From Cohnella abietis (lineage in GTDB: Bacteria; Bacillota; Bacilli; Paenibacillales; Paenibacillaceae): a DNA stretch of 64,000 bases. The DNA lies in contig NZ_AP019400.1 in the NCBI RefSeq assembly GCF_004295585.1, positions 1,889,501-1,953,500 on the forward strand, given 5' to 3'. Below are positions 18,601 through 25,799 of the stretch, one piece after another. A model generated the notes under the pieces. It was not told the origin of the DNA. It saw only the letters and a program-made list of their open reading frames with translations, and did no database searches. Each line of letters opens with the position of its first letter. Within the stretch, counting starts at the first letter, position 1. Both the position numbers and the translations under genes were made by a program.

Positions 18601-19272
18601 GATGAGCTTGAAACAGTGAAATCTAATCTCGGGGCTCTTGTTGGAGAGCGTGAAGATTGGCAGACTAGAAGTCGTGAGTGGGAAAAATTACAAGAAAAGC
18701 TAGAAAACGATGTCGCACACTGGACAAGAGAAGCAGAGGATCAGCGGCGGACTGTCATCGAGCAGCAGGAAATGCTGCAAGATGTGGAAACGCAAACGAC
18801 TGAACGGCTTAAATTGCTTGAATCAGTGCGCGATAAAGTTGAGTTAGAGCGGGAAGAGCTTGTCCGCCAGCTTAGCGAGCGGGACGACTGGGAGAAAGCG
18901 TGGAGCGACTCGATGAAGGAGCTGCAAGCGCGTCTCGCGTTGGCGCAGCAAGAGGGTAACGCCGCCACCGAGCGTGAGGCGGCATTAGAAGCCCGCCTAG
19001 CCGAGCTTAGCCAGGCAGAGAAGGGCTTGCGCGAAGCCGCGCAGCGTGCATCGCGCGAATTGGAGGCGGCGCGTACTGAGGCGGCCGCTGTTGGATCTCG
19101 CGAGGAGGAATTAACCGCGTCGCAGGAAGAGCTTCATGAGCAGGCTACGCGAGCAGATCGTTTGCAAGCTGAGCTTGAACAGCTTAAACAGGAGCATTTT
19201 GAGCTTAGCAATGAATATGCGAAGCTGCAGGTCGAGTACAATGAATGGATTGATCTGTTGGAACAATCCTAA
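15625..19272 (+). CDS. zapA: Giant ZapA-domain cell-division protein with hendecad coiled coil
   Basis: Residues 1-75 are a ZapA domain (KTRVTVDIYGTQYTL, then PKLAVLAAVNMGDEL), the FtsZ-ring-associated protein that is about 85 residues in B. subtilis. Here it is fused in one 1,215-residue frame to a very long coiled coil. Residues 95-317 hold 17 units of 11 residues plus two of 18 (11+7). Residues 388-981 are 54 uninterrupted 11-residue units with consensus xxKQAExxxLE. Residues 982-1215 are ordinary coiled coil ending KLQVEYNEWIDLLEQ. Synteny (pheT upstream, mutS2 downstream) supports the zapA assignment. It is very Glu/Lys/Leu-rich, with no membrane segment or signal peptide. Probably a cytosolic fibre tethered to the division ring; that role is inferred. 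Confidence 0.9.
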   Translation: MDINDKTRVTVDIYGTQYTLTGHTSTEYMKRVAAMVNEQMSKVNSGSPRLDLPKLAVLAAVNMGDELMRLRRESERLLLEETERKRLAEELEKLKAESAEELIKVRQQAAEELSSAKAEAVDELEFLKAQSEEELEDLKSKAAEAKAKILQELEQVKAESVQAKARTSEELELVKSQWKEELEALRADTSEELNRVKEQSENELQDEREKAAKALEAEKAKAELEFEEAKINAELELESVKALTSKENESIKVESAQQLEELRAQSALELQRVKSEAGQINQRLKTEAAQNIEAVKSQLTEELELVKSQAALDVESAREEVSGLANQLATEKADWFNKQTELKNGFASEVDTLKQKHSSELEELLSIHIVESEEQRQKHATEMEAAESRRLAEIEALESRRNAEIEAIENKRIAEITLFENNKEAEIQAITSKMQAELDSLESRTKEEIQTLERKQQEEVELLEMEKQLELEALREEKQAELQALEDKRQAEIEALENEKKTELQALEGKKQAELEVLREEKQAEIGLLKNEKQAEIEALESKKQGEIKSLLEEKQAELELLEIEKQIEFETLESKMQAQIQLLKNEKQAALEALESKKQKEIDLLQAEKQAEIDTLENEKRTEIKSLLDEKQAELESLKEEKQAELELLEIEKQIEFESLESKLQAQIQLLENEKQAAIEALESKKRAEIELLQAEKQAEIKSLQEEKQAELELLEIEKQIEFESLESKLHAQIQLLENEKKTELEALESKKQAEIDLLNKEKQIEIKSLLEEKQAELELLEIEKQIEFESLESKLHAQIQLLENEKRAELQALENKKQAEIDLLINEKQAELEALDSKKQDEIKSLLEEKQSELELLEMEKQIELETLESKKQAEIDLLKKEKQAELEALESKKQVEIELLEIEKQNELEALESKKQAELELLKDEKQAELEAVESKKKIEIESTISQMQVQFDALESKTRAEMETLKNQSSLELQQVQTELQDLEAMYTDELETVKSNLGALVGEREDWQTRSREWEKLQEKLENDVAHWTREAEDQRRTVIEQQEMLQDVETQTTERLKLLESVRDKVELEREELVRQLSERDDWEKAWSDSMKELQARLALAQQEGNAATEREAALEARLAELSQAEKGLREAAQRASRELEAARTEAAAVGSREEELTASQEELHEQATRADRLQAELEQLKQEHFELSNEYAKLQVEYNEWIDLLEQS
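16786..18567 (+). repeat. 54 tandem 33-bp (11-residue) coding repeats inside zapA
   Basis: From residue 388 (SRRLAEIEALE) to 981 (NQSSLELQQVQ) the protein divides into 54 units of exactly 11 residues without an insertion. A higher-order unit of six hendecads (66 aa, 198 bp) is nearly identical in three consecutive copies starting at 17545, 17743 and 17941, each beginning EEKQAELELLE then IEKQIEFESLE. A related, less regular copy starts at 17281. Long reading frames on the opposite strand here are by-products of the repeat. Confidence 0.95.
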
Positions 19273-19297
19273 TATAAAAATCTATTTAACACACCGT

Positions 19298-19355
19298 GCA
19301 CCTCTAATGACAGATATAGACTTCGAGTCTGTATTCGTCAATAGAGGTGCTTTTT
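19298..19355 (+). terminator. Terminator after zapA
   Basis: Long hairpin with arms GCACCTCTA/TAGAGGTGC and an inner stem around GACAGATATAGAC with a TTCGA loop, followed by TTTTT. Confidence 0.9.
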
Positions 19356-19372
19356 CCACATAGTTGGAATAC

Positions 19373-19416
19373 AAAAAAGGACTGCTACCCGCGATATCGC
19401 ATGGTGACAGCCCTTG
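19373..19416 (-). terminator. Terminator after the CuA lipoprotein gene
   Basis: On the minus strand, AAGGGCTGTCACC pairs imperfectly with GGGTAGCAGTCCTT and is followed by TTTTTTG, 22 bp past the stop. Confidence 0.75.
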
Positions 19417-19437
19417 ACCTGTTGTAAGTTAATTTAA

Positions 19438-19821
19438 TTAGCTAACGACTAATTTCGCCTTCATTTGGTTATGACCGGCGCCGCACATGATGTTACATTT
19501 AATTTCATAGGTACCAGCGGGTAAATTGATTACTTCCGATTTGTTCCCTGTGATTTTAATGTTCTGACCGACAATTTCAATTCCGTGGGCACCCTTTGTG
19601 TTTTGCAGAGTGAGCTTAACAGGTGTATCTTTCGGAATCGTGTATTCCGCCTCATCGAATTCCCAAGAAGTAGCGGTAATGATGACTTCCGTCGATGCCG
19701 ATTCAGTTGAGGCTGGTGATGGTGAGTTGCTACCAGATTCGGAATTATTCTTGCCACCACAAGCAGCAAGAGCAAGCATCAAGGCTGTTAGTGTTAGAAG
19801 AAGAGCGAGCTTTTTGTGCAT
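19438..19821 (-). CDS. Cupredoxin lipoprotein with a complete CuA motif
   Basis: A 127-residue lipoprotein: signal peptide with lipobox LALAAC (Cys at about residue 21), a Ser/Pro/Asn-rich linker, then a cupredoxin domain. Near the C-terminus CNIMCGAGHNQM fits the CuA signature C-x3-C-x3-H-x2-M of cytochrome c oxidase subunit II, and GAHGIEI supplies the upstream His ligand. It has no transmembrane hairpin and no oxidase partner nearby, so it is a free-standing CuA-type domain on the outer face of the membrane. It could transfer electrons, or carry copper to an oxidase; the sequence does not decide. It forms a single-gene unit. Confidence 0.85.
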   Translation of the reverse strand: MHKKLALLLTLTALMLALAACGGKNNSESGSNSPSPASTESASTEVIITATSWEFDEAEYTIPKDTPVKLTLQNTKGAHGIEIVGQNIKITGNKSEVINLPAGTYEIKCNIMCGAGHNQMKAKLVVS

Positions 19822-20013
19822 TTTAATTTCCCTCCGTACCTATATGTTGCAGAAGGTGTTCGTTGTCATATATTTCTACTTGACCATCCCCTGCCCGTAA
19901 ATATTGTACCATATGTCATTCGCCAAACCCATGTCAGAAGCATGACATTATTCCCTTTCCACGTGCGGAAACTCTCCCCCCGAAAAAAATGGTAAGGAAT
20001 ATGCTTCAACGTG

Positions 20014-20050
20014 AAAAACACCCTCCCCGCCGCGAGGGCAAAGGAGGATG
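20014..20050 (-). terminator. Terminator after the YvlD-like gene
   Basis: On the minus strand, CATCCTCC pairs with GGAGGGTG (one G-U) around a GC-rich loop and is followed by TTTTTC. Confidence 0.7.
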
Positions 20051-20083
20051 CTTTGAGGTGAAAACAAAAAACGGTAAGCCTTC

Positions 20084-20449
20084 CTAGTCCCGATGCTTGT
20101 TATGTGAAGCAGCTTCATACGGGTTGGAAACGGGAATGAACAAGTCGATGATCCCGATCACCAATGCTGCTAACAAAGCGCCGATTACTGAGACATGTAC
20201 ATTTCCTACTACAAATTGAGCCAACCAGATTACAAGCGCACTCGAGAGAAATCCAACGATTCCTCGACCAAATGGAGTAACCCTTTTGCCAAAAATTCCT
20301 TCGATAATCCATCCCATTACAGCAATGACGACTGCGAGCATAAGTGCGCTCCAGAATCCGCCTACTGAAAATTGGGGCACTAACCATCCAACCACCATAA
20401 GCACGATGGCTGAGACGATAAAGCGAACAATTGTCCCAAGAAAATTCAT
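20084..20449 (-). CDS. Small four-helix membrane protein, YvlD / phage-holin-like family
   Basis: A 121-residue hydrophobic protein with about four membrane helices (residues ~5-25, 30-50, 62-82, 86-106) and a short polar tail. The pattern (FIVSAIVLMVVGWLVP, GFWSALMLAVVIAVMGW) fits the family often annotated as phage holin family 4 or YvlD. In Bacillus, YvlD belongs to an envelope-stress gene cluster. No lysis genes are nearby, so the name holin should not be taken as a function. GGAGGTC precedes the ATG. Confidence 0.75.
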   Translation of the reverse strand: MNFLGTIVRFIVSAIVLMVVGWLVPQFSVGGFWSALMLAVVIAVMGWIIEGIFGKRVTPFGRGIVGFLSSALVIWLAQFVVGNVHVSVIGALLAALVIGIIDLFIPVSNPYEAASHNKHRD

Positions 20450-20563
20450 CTTATCGACCTCCTTGACCGTTAGTGTATCCTTAGTTTCAATCTATATGAG
20501 TGGAAGGTTTCTCAAGTTCAGTCTATTCGGCTATAATATAAGGCGAAGGAGTTGAATTTCGCC

Positions 20564-22927
20564 GTGAACGCTAAGGCCTTACATACATTAGAGTACGATA
20601 AAATAATTAATCAATTAAATGGTCTAACCTCGACCAGCCTCGGAAGGGAGCAATCCGAGAAGCTTTCTCCATCGCGCGAATTGCCTATTGTCGTTCGTCG
20701 ACTTGCTGCTACAGATGAAGCTGTAAGGGCGACAACCTTTAAAGGTGCTCCGCCTTTTGGAGGAATTACGGATATTCGGTCATCGCTGTACCGTGCCAAG
20801 CTACAAGGCATTCTTCAGCCTCCGGAGCTTATGGATACTGCACAATTTATTATGGGCTCCCGTCGTTTAAGTCGGTATATTGCTTTGGCAGGAGAAGAGA
20901 CGGAGTTACCACTGCTAAGTGATCTGTGTGAGCCTTTAACGGATTTCAAACCACTTGAGGATGAAATACGTAGATGTATTGATGAACAAGGAGACGTTCT
21001 TGATTCAGCAAGTCCAGAGCTTGCCTCTGTTCGTCGCGATATCCGAATTAATGCTGGTCGTGCTCGGGAGAAGCTGGAAAGTCTAATTCGATCAAGCTCA
21101 GTTCAAAAAATGCTCCAGGATGCGCTGATCACAATGAGAAATGATCGTTATGTTATTCCTGTTAAGCAGGAATACCGTGCGCATTTTGGTGGTATCGTGC
21201 ATGACCAATCGGGTAGCGGTGCGACTTTGTTTATTGAGCCAGAAGCAGTTGTACAAATGAATAACAAGCTTCGTGAGCTAAAAATAAAAGAACTAAATGA
21301 AGTCGAACGTATTTTACGCAGGTTGAGTGAGCAGGTAGGTGAGCGTGCCGAGCTTCTAGCAGGAGATGCAGAAATTCTTGGTTTGATCGATTTTATTTTT
21401 GCCAAGGCCTCACTTGCACATGCACTTACCGCTACGCTGCCTGAAATGAACGATGAAGGTCGACTACATTTGCGCAAAGCACGTCACCCCCTCATTGATA
21501 TTAAACAAGCAGTTCCCATCGATATTGTTCTGGGAGAAGAGTATGCCTCTATCATTGTTACCGGACCTAATACGGGTGGTAAAACGGTTTCACTAAAAAC
21601 AATCGGTCTACTCAGCTTGATGGCCATGTCGGGGTTGTTTATCCCTGCTGAAGACGGAAGCCGATTGTGCGTTTTTGATGGGATTTACGCAGATATCGGA
21701 GACGAGCAAAGCATTGAACAAAGCTTAAGTACTTTCTCCAGCCATATGACCAATTTAATTTCTATGCTGAGCCAAGTCACACATCAGAGTTTGGTGCTGC
21801 TCGATGAGTTGGGTGCAGGAACGGATCCGGCCGAGGGCTCTGCGCTGGCAATCGCTATTTTGGAGCATCTGCAGAAATTAGGCTGTCGGTTAATCGCCAC
21901 GACCCACTACAGTGAACTAAAGGCATATGCCTACAATCGTGAAGGTATCATTAATGCAAGCATGGAGTTTGACGTGGCAACTTTGCGTCCGACTTACCGG
22001 CTTCTTGTGGGAGTGCCAGGTCGTAGTAACGCTTTTGCTATTGCGGAGAGACTTGGACTGCCGAAAAGTATTATTGATCATGCGCGTGGTGAAGTCAGTG
22101 AGGATGAGCTGAAGGTCGATTCGATGATTGCATCGCTTGAACAGGATCGTCTTCTTGCGCAATCCGAACGACAAGCAGCTGAGAGACTTCGCCGTGAAGC
22201 GGAGAAGCTGCAGAATGATATTCAGGTGGAACGTGATAAGCTGCAGGAGCAGAAGATAAAGGTGCTAGAAAGCGCAAGAGAAGAAGCGCGTTCAGCGATT
22301 GCCAAGGCCAAGAGAGAGGCTGAAGAGATCATCAATGATCTACGCCGTTTAGCATTGGAAGAAGGAGCATCTGTTAAGGAGCACAAGCTAATTGAGGCAC
22401 GCCGTCGATTAGAGGATGCTGTTCCTTCCCCAGTAGCCAATACGAATCGATCCTCGAATGCGAAGCAGGGTAAAATCGAGGTAGGTGATGAAGTGAAGGT
22501 GCATAGCCTCGGGGGACAAAAGGGGCATGTAGTTGAACTGACAGGAAGCTCAGAAGCAATAGTGCAGCTTGGAATTATGAAAATGAAGGTTCCTCTCACT
22601 GAACTGGAGCCACTGCGTAAAACGGCAGCGAGCAAAGCTCCTAAAGCGCAAGCGACCATCGTTAAGCGCACACGTGATGAAAGCATACGCACTGAGCTGG
22701 ATTTGAGAGGCATGATGCTTGATGAAGCGATTATGGAGGTGGATCAGTTTTTGGATGAGGCGTTTCTATCCAATCTGGGTCAAGTCTATATCATTCATGG
22801 CAAAGGAACTGGGGCATTGCGCACAGGCGTTCAAGATTTCCTACGTCGACATAAGCATGTGAAGAGCTATCGGTTGGGCCAATTCGGAGAAGGAGGCGCG
22901 GGGGTATCCGTAGCCGAGCTTCATTGA
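20564..22927 (+). CDS. mutS2: MutS2 family endonuclease
   Basis: A 787-residue MutS2, which acts on recombination intermediates and, in B. subtilis, on stalled ribosomes. The MutS-type ATPase has Walker A GPNTGGKTVSLK and Walker B DELGAGTDPAEGSA. A coiled coil (about residues 500-630) precedes a KOW-like segment and the C-terminal Smr nuclease domain with LDLRGMML and IIHGKGTGALR. I prefer the GTG at 20564 over the TTG at 20552: the AAGGAG abuts the TTG directly, and VNAKALHTLEYDKI aligns with the usual MutS2 N-terminus. It stands downstream of zapA as in Bacillus and begins a run of small genes. Confidence 0.95.
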   Translation: MNAKALHTLEYDKIINQLNGLTSTSLGREQSEKLSPSRELPIVVRRLAATDEAVRATTFKGAPPFGGITDIRSSLYRAKLQGILQPPELMDTAQFIMGSRRLSRYIALAGEETELPLLSDLCEPLTDFKPLEDEIRRCIDEQGDVLDSASPELASVRRDIRINAGRAREKLESLIRSSSVQKMLQDALITMRNDRYVIPVKQEYRAHFGGIVHDQSGSGATLFIEPEAVVQMNNKLRELKIKELNEVERILRRLSEQVGERAELLAGDAEILGLIDFIFAKASLAHALTATLPEMNDEGRLHLRKARHPLIDIKQAVPIDIVLGEEYASIIVTGPNTGGKTVSLKTIGLLSLMAMSGLFIPAEDGSRLCVFDGIYADIGDEQSIEQSLSTFSSHMTNLISMLSQVTHQSLVLLDELGAGTDPAEGSALAIAILEHLQKLGCRLIATTHYSELKAYAYNREGIINASMEFDVATLRPTYRLLVGVPGRSNAFAIAERLGLPKSIIDHARGEVSEDELKVDSMIASLEQDRLLAQSERQAAERLRREAEKLQNDIQVERDKLQEQKIKVLESAREEARSAIAKAKREAEEIINDLRRLALEEGASVKEHKLIEARRRLEDAVPSPVANTNRSSNAKQGKIEVGDEVKVHSLGGQKGHVVELTGSSEAIVQLGIMKMKVPLTELEPLRKTAASKAPKAQATIVKRTRDESIRTELDLRGMMLDEAIMEVDQFLDEAFLSNLGQVYIIHGKGTGALRTGVQDFLRRHKHVKSYRLGQFGEGGAGVSVAELH

Positions 22928-22949
22928 CATTGACAGGAGGTAGTCAGTC

Positions 22950-23369
22950 ATGCAAAGTCTAGTTGATTCCTTAATGTCGCATCGTTTTACTGCGGTTCTG
23001 GCTTACTTCTCTGTGGGTATACTTGCGCTCATCGTATTTCTAGCCTGTTTTGAGCGGGTTACGAAATACGATAGCTGGAAAGAGATCCGCAAAGGAAACT
23101 TATCAGTAGCTATGGCGACTGGCGGCAAAATATTTGGAATATGTAATATTTTCCGTTTTTCTATTGAGGCCAATGATACGATTTATCAAAGCCTACTCTG
23201 GGCTGGAGTCGGATTTATGCTACTTCTTGTTGCCTATTTTTTATTCGAGTTTCTCACCCCGGTATTTAAAATAGATGATGAAATTGAGCGGGATAACCGG
23301 GCTGTTGGTTTCCTTGCTATGGTTTTGTCAGCTTCCTTATCCTATATTATTGGCGCTGCTGTGGTCTAA
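22950..23369 (+). CDS. DUF350 family membrane protein
   Basis: A 139-residue protein with four predicted membrane helices. The conserved DUF350 region is visible as WKEIRKGNLSVAMATGGKIFGI. The function is not known. It starts 23 bp after mutS2, with ACAGGAGG upstream of the ATG, so it probably lies in the mutS2 operon. Confidence 0.8.
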   Translation: MQSLVDSLMSHRFTAVLAYFSVGILALIVFLACFERVTKYDSWKEIRKGNLSVAMATGGKIFGICNIFRFSIEANDTIYQSLLWAGVGFMLLLVAYFLFEFLTPVFKIDDEIERDNRAVGFLAMVLSASLSYIIGAAVV

Positions 23370-23385
23370 AACGGAGGGTATACGT

Positions 23386-23469
23386 ATGAAATATTTGTGG
23401 GGAACACTTTTTGCACTGGCAGTTGTGTTCGTTGTTATTGGTGTTATTTATATGATGAGGGAGGCGTAA
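23386..23469 (+). CDS. 27-residue single-helix membrane peptide
   Basis: Reads MKYLWGTLFALAVV followed by a hydrophobic run ending YMMREA. GGAGGG lies 8 nt upstream of the ATG at 23386, and the gene fits tightly between DUF350 (17 bp upstream) and the zinc-ribbon gene (6 bp downstream). One transmembrane helix spans most of it. The spacing and ribosome binding site support translation; function unknown. It could assist the DUF350 protein. Confidence 0.6.
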   Translation: MKYLWGTLFALAVVFVVIGVIYMMREA

Positions 23470-23475
23470 CCTGAT

Positions 23476-24021
23476 ATGGCTGTTGTAATATGTCCATGGT
23501 GTCAAAGCGAGATTATGCAGGAAGAAGGCCAGGAGCCTGATAAAATATGTCCAGTATGCGACAACGAGATTGATGGTTACCGCACTTTGAAGCTTAATAT
23601 AGGTGAGTCCGAGGAAGAGCTAGAGGACGAGACTGAAGAAGAAGCTGTTAGGCTGTCCATCGATGAAGAAGTAGATTGGTCTGAAGAAGATGATGATGGA
23701 CTAGGTAATACGAGCGATGAGTTAGTTCAATTTGAAGAAACAGTTGAACAGCTACTTAATGAGCAGGAGCTTGTTCCAGAATGTCCGTTATGCCATGAGT
23801 ATATGGTTGAAGCGGGAGAGCAGCTCGTTTCCGCTGATCATTTTCGTCCAAGAGTAACTGATGTATTGGGAGAAGCTATAATCGTTGCGCCATTCACGCT
23901 ATCGATGTACATTTGCCCTTCCTGCTTCGTTACGCATTCTCTATTAGGTGATTCTTATCGCCAGCATCTCGTCCGCCGCTTTAGTCAGAATGTTACTGAT
24001 TTAGGCAGTAAGCGGAATTAA
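23476..24021 (+). CDS. Hypothetical protein with zinc-ribbon ends
   Basis: A 181-residue acidic, cytosolic protein. The N-terminus has two CxxC pairs (CPWC, CPVC) about 22 residues apart, forming a zinc ribbon. The middle is rich in Glu and Asp. A second set, CPLC near residue 110 and CPSC near 150, could form another zinc site. I recognise no family with a known function. The start is 6 bp after the 27-residue peptide gene, so it is probably co-transcribed with DUF350. Confidence 0.7.
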   Translation: MAVVICPWCQSEIMQEEGQEPDKICPVCDNEIDGYRTLKLNIGESEEELEDETEEEAVRLSIDEEVDWSEEDDDGLGNTSDELVQFEETVEQLLNEQELVPECPLCHEYMVEAGEQLVSADHFRPRVTDVLGEAIIVAPFTLSMYICPSCFVTHSLLGDSYRQHLVRRFSQNVTDLGSKRN

Positions 24022-24054
24022 GCATTGAGCGTAGCGTCTGGTTTATTTAGCTGG

Positions 24055-24300
24055 ACCATCCAAACAGTTATAATCAATTCGGATGGGAAGCTGGGTGCAT
24101 TTGTCGCTACGGCAGGCACTGGCGGTGCAATTAGGGGTACTGGCGAATCGTTGCGTCCAGCCTACAGCCCTCACAGTTTATATTGCCGTTGTGGAGCTGT
24201 CAGAAACGCCTTATGCTATCTGGTGGTCAACCAGGGCTCCATAACTAGCAGGGACAAGCCTGGGGGCGAGGATGCCATTCATCCAACGCAGCAGCTAGCC
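24055..24300 (+). pseudogene. cysK: Decayed cysteine synthase (cysK) fragment
   Basis: The frame through 24070-24160 gives GKLGAFVATAGTGGAIRGTGE, matching the pyridoxal-phosphate-binding glycine loop of O-acetylserine sulfhydrylase (GKxDAFVAGVGTGGT). After a frame change VYIAVVELSETPYA resembles the following strand (VYAVEPAESP), and in a third frame GGQPGLHN, then a stop, then QG match the GGxPGxHxIQG segment. At least two frameshifts, one stop and the loss of both ends make it nonfunctional. No other cysK is in the window. Confidence 0.7.
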
Positions 24301-24326
24301 CTAAAATAGTAATAATAAAACAGAGG

Positions 24327-24354
24327 CATTCGCATACATTGCGGATGTTTTTTT
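24327..24354 (+). terminator. Terminator downstream of the zinc-ribbon gene and cysK remnant
   Basis: CATTCGC and GCGGATG form a 7-bp stem (one G-U), followed by seven T residues. Confidence 0.8.
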
Positions 24355-24509
24355 GTGGCTGAAAGAAATTTCTGCGAAGAACCCAGGCGAATTAGACCAG
24401 CTATTGAACCGGATACCTACTGCCGACCGCACCCCGAGTAACGTATTCCACTGCTCCACCCTATTCTACTACCAACCGCCTCCTCGCCTTCTTGGGAGGT
24501 GTGTTTCTG

Positions 24510-24695
24510 GCTAACGAACTGTATTGAGCTTAATACCGTTAAAATGGCTTCTAATTTATTCTAACGAACCCCATTGGCTTTATTGAGTAATTATTAGGAG
24601 GAATGGAGCTATTTTGGTGGATATAAGGTGTCTAGAGTTTGTTACAATATAAAACCATTAGATTTTGAGCAAATAAGAGTTACTGGGTTCGTAAG
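24510..24695 (+). repeat. 186-bp dispersed repeat, copy 1
   Basis: Matches 58993-59178 over its whole length. The best-kept part is AATATAAAACCATTAGATTT followed by TGAGCAAATAAGAGTTACTG; other shared blocks are GGCTAACGAAC and TATTGAGTAA. Inside the element TAACGAAC occurs twice, about 50 bp apart, each followed by an ATTG-containing stretch. No open frame or ribosome binding site belongs to it. Confidence 0.85.
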
Positions 24696-25051
24696 CTGAA
24701 TGTTCAGTTATGAGCAGATGAGTTTCAGACTTCTAGCTGATGGGGAGGGATGAATAACATTGAATAACATCGTTAATCGAACGGCTAGCCCGGCACCAAG
24801 TAACCAGTACGGTTAAAAACAATTAAAAACATCGTAATTCGCTACTCCAGTTGCAGCAGGTACTTAAAGTAATTAGCCTCGTCGGAGCCACAGCCACAGT
24901 CAGATATCGCTTTCCCTCATGATAACCTGCAGCCTCAGCCGAACCCAGCCACTTCCAAAAGCCACATACCACTTTTCCTCATGCATAACCCGCAGACTGT
25001 CAAGACAGACTAACACCTGATGTCTAATGATCGCATAGGAGGAAACAACAC
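24696..25051 (+). other. Intergenic region before the spore coat genes
   Basis: No gene is visible. There is an imperfect direct repeat (TTTCCCTCATGATAACCTGC near 24911 and TTTTCCTCATGCATAACCC near 24973) and the ribosome binding site AGGAGG at 25037-25042. I could not identify a sporulation promoter with confidence. Confidence 0.4.
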
Positions 25052-25276
25052 ATGATGCAAGCTATGACGGCCAAGGAGTTAGAATATGTTGCCGACTCCA
25101 TGTCCAATGAAGACCTGTTGATGAAACAATGCTCAATAGCAGCCGCTTCTATTACGAATGTTCAGCTTCAACAAGCGTGCTCCCACATGGTTGACGTACA
25201 CACACAGCACTACAGCACTTTGCTAAACGCGCTGCAACAGCATCAGGCAATGGCACCTACCCAACCCCAATCCTAA
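25052..25276 (+). CDS. Small CotF-like spore coat-associated protein
   Basis: A 74-residue helical protein containing LMKQCSIAAASITN and QLQQACSHMVDVHTQHY, a pattern like one half of the ferritin-like CotF fold. AGGAGG lies 9 nt upstream. The next gene, clearly CotF-like, follows 11 bp later, so the two likely form one sporulation-expressed unit. The role is inferred from similarity and neighbourhood. Confidence 0.65.
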   Translation: MMQAMTAKELEYVADSMSNEDLLMKQCSIAAASITNVQLQQACSHMVDVHTQHYSTLLNALQQHQAMAPTQPQS

Positions 25277-25287
25277 GGAGGATGAAT

Positions 25288-25662
25288 ATGCTCAACCAAT
25301 CGACAGGCCACCCGGCTTTAACGGATGAGGATTTGGCATCGACGATCCTTTCGGATCTCAAGAGGGTGACGCGAGAATATGCGACTGCCGCTACAGAATC
25401 GGTTTGTCCGGAAACCCGACAAATGTTTACTCAATTAATGAATACAACGCTCACAATGCAAGGTGAACTCTATACGGTTATGCAGCAAAATAATATGTAT
25501 AATGCATCTTCTCCAGCCTTAAAGCAGGAAATAACGAAGCAATTACAGCAATACCAGCAAACGCAGCAAAAAACATCTCAATTCATCCAGCAAACACAAA
25601 TGGCAAATAGCCAAATCCCAGCTAACCCAGCAGGTCAGATGACGACTCCAGCGTATCAATAA
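25288..25662 (+). CDS. CotF-family spore coat protein
   Basis: A 124-residue protein with a Coat F domain: two long helices (LASTILSDLKRVTREYA; CPETRQMFTQLMNTTL) followed by a Gln-rich C-terminal half (QLQQYQQTQQK). The start is the second ATG, 25288, because AAGGAGG ends at 25281, 6 nt before it and directly against the first ATG. CotF-like proteins are structural parts of the spore coat. It pairs with the smaller gene upstream and is followed by a terminator. Confidence 0.75.
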   Translation: MLNQSTGHPALTDEDLASTILSDLKRVTREYATAATESVCPETRQMFTQLMNTTLTMQGELYTVMQQNNMYNASSPALKQEITKQLQQYQQTQQKTSQFIQQTQMANSQIPANPAGQMTTPAYQ

Positions 25663-25680
25663 CTGTTAATAGCACCAGAT

Positions 25681-25724
25681 AATCCTGTCCCCGATCGGTG
25701 TTTTTTCCGATACGGGGATTTTTT
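25681..25724 (+). terminator. Terminator after the coat genes
   Basis: CCCCGATCGG and CCGATACGGGG form the stem around a T-rich loop, followed by six T residues. Confidence 0.85.
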
Positions 25725-25799
25725 AACAGCTTCCCTTATTTCGCTTTTCATGGAGCCTGTTTTTGATGTATTATGAAGAGTAATTCAGGAGGGATCATG

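Noticed and set aside
20084..20449. Phage holin as sign of a prophage
   Set aside because: No endolysin, tail or integrase genes are nearby; the family name is historical and YvlD-like proteins are chromosomal.
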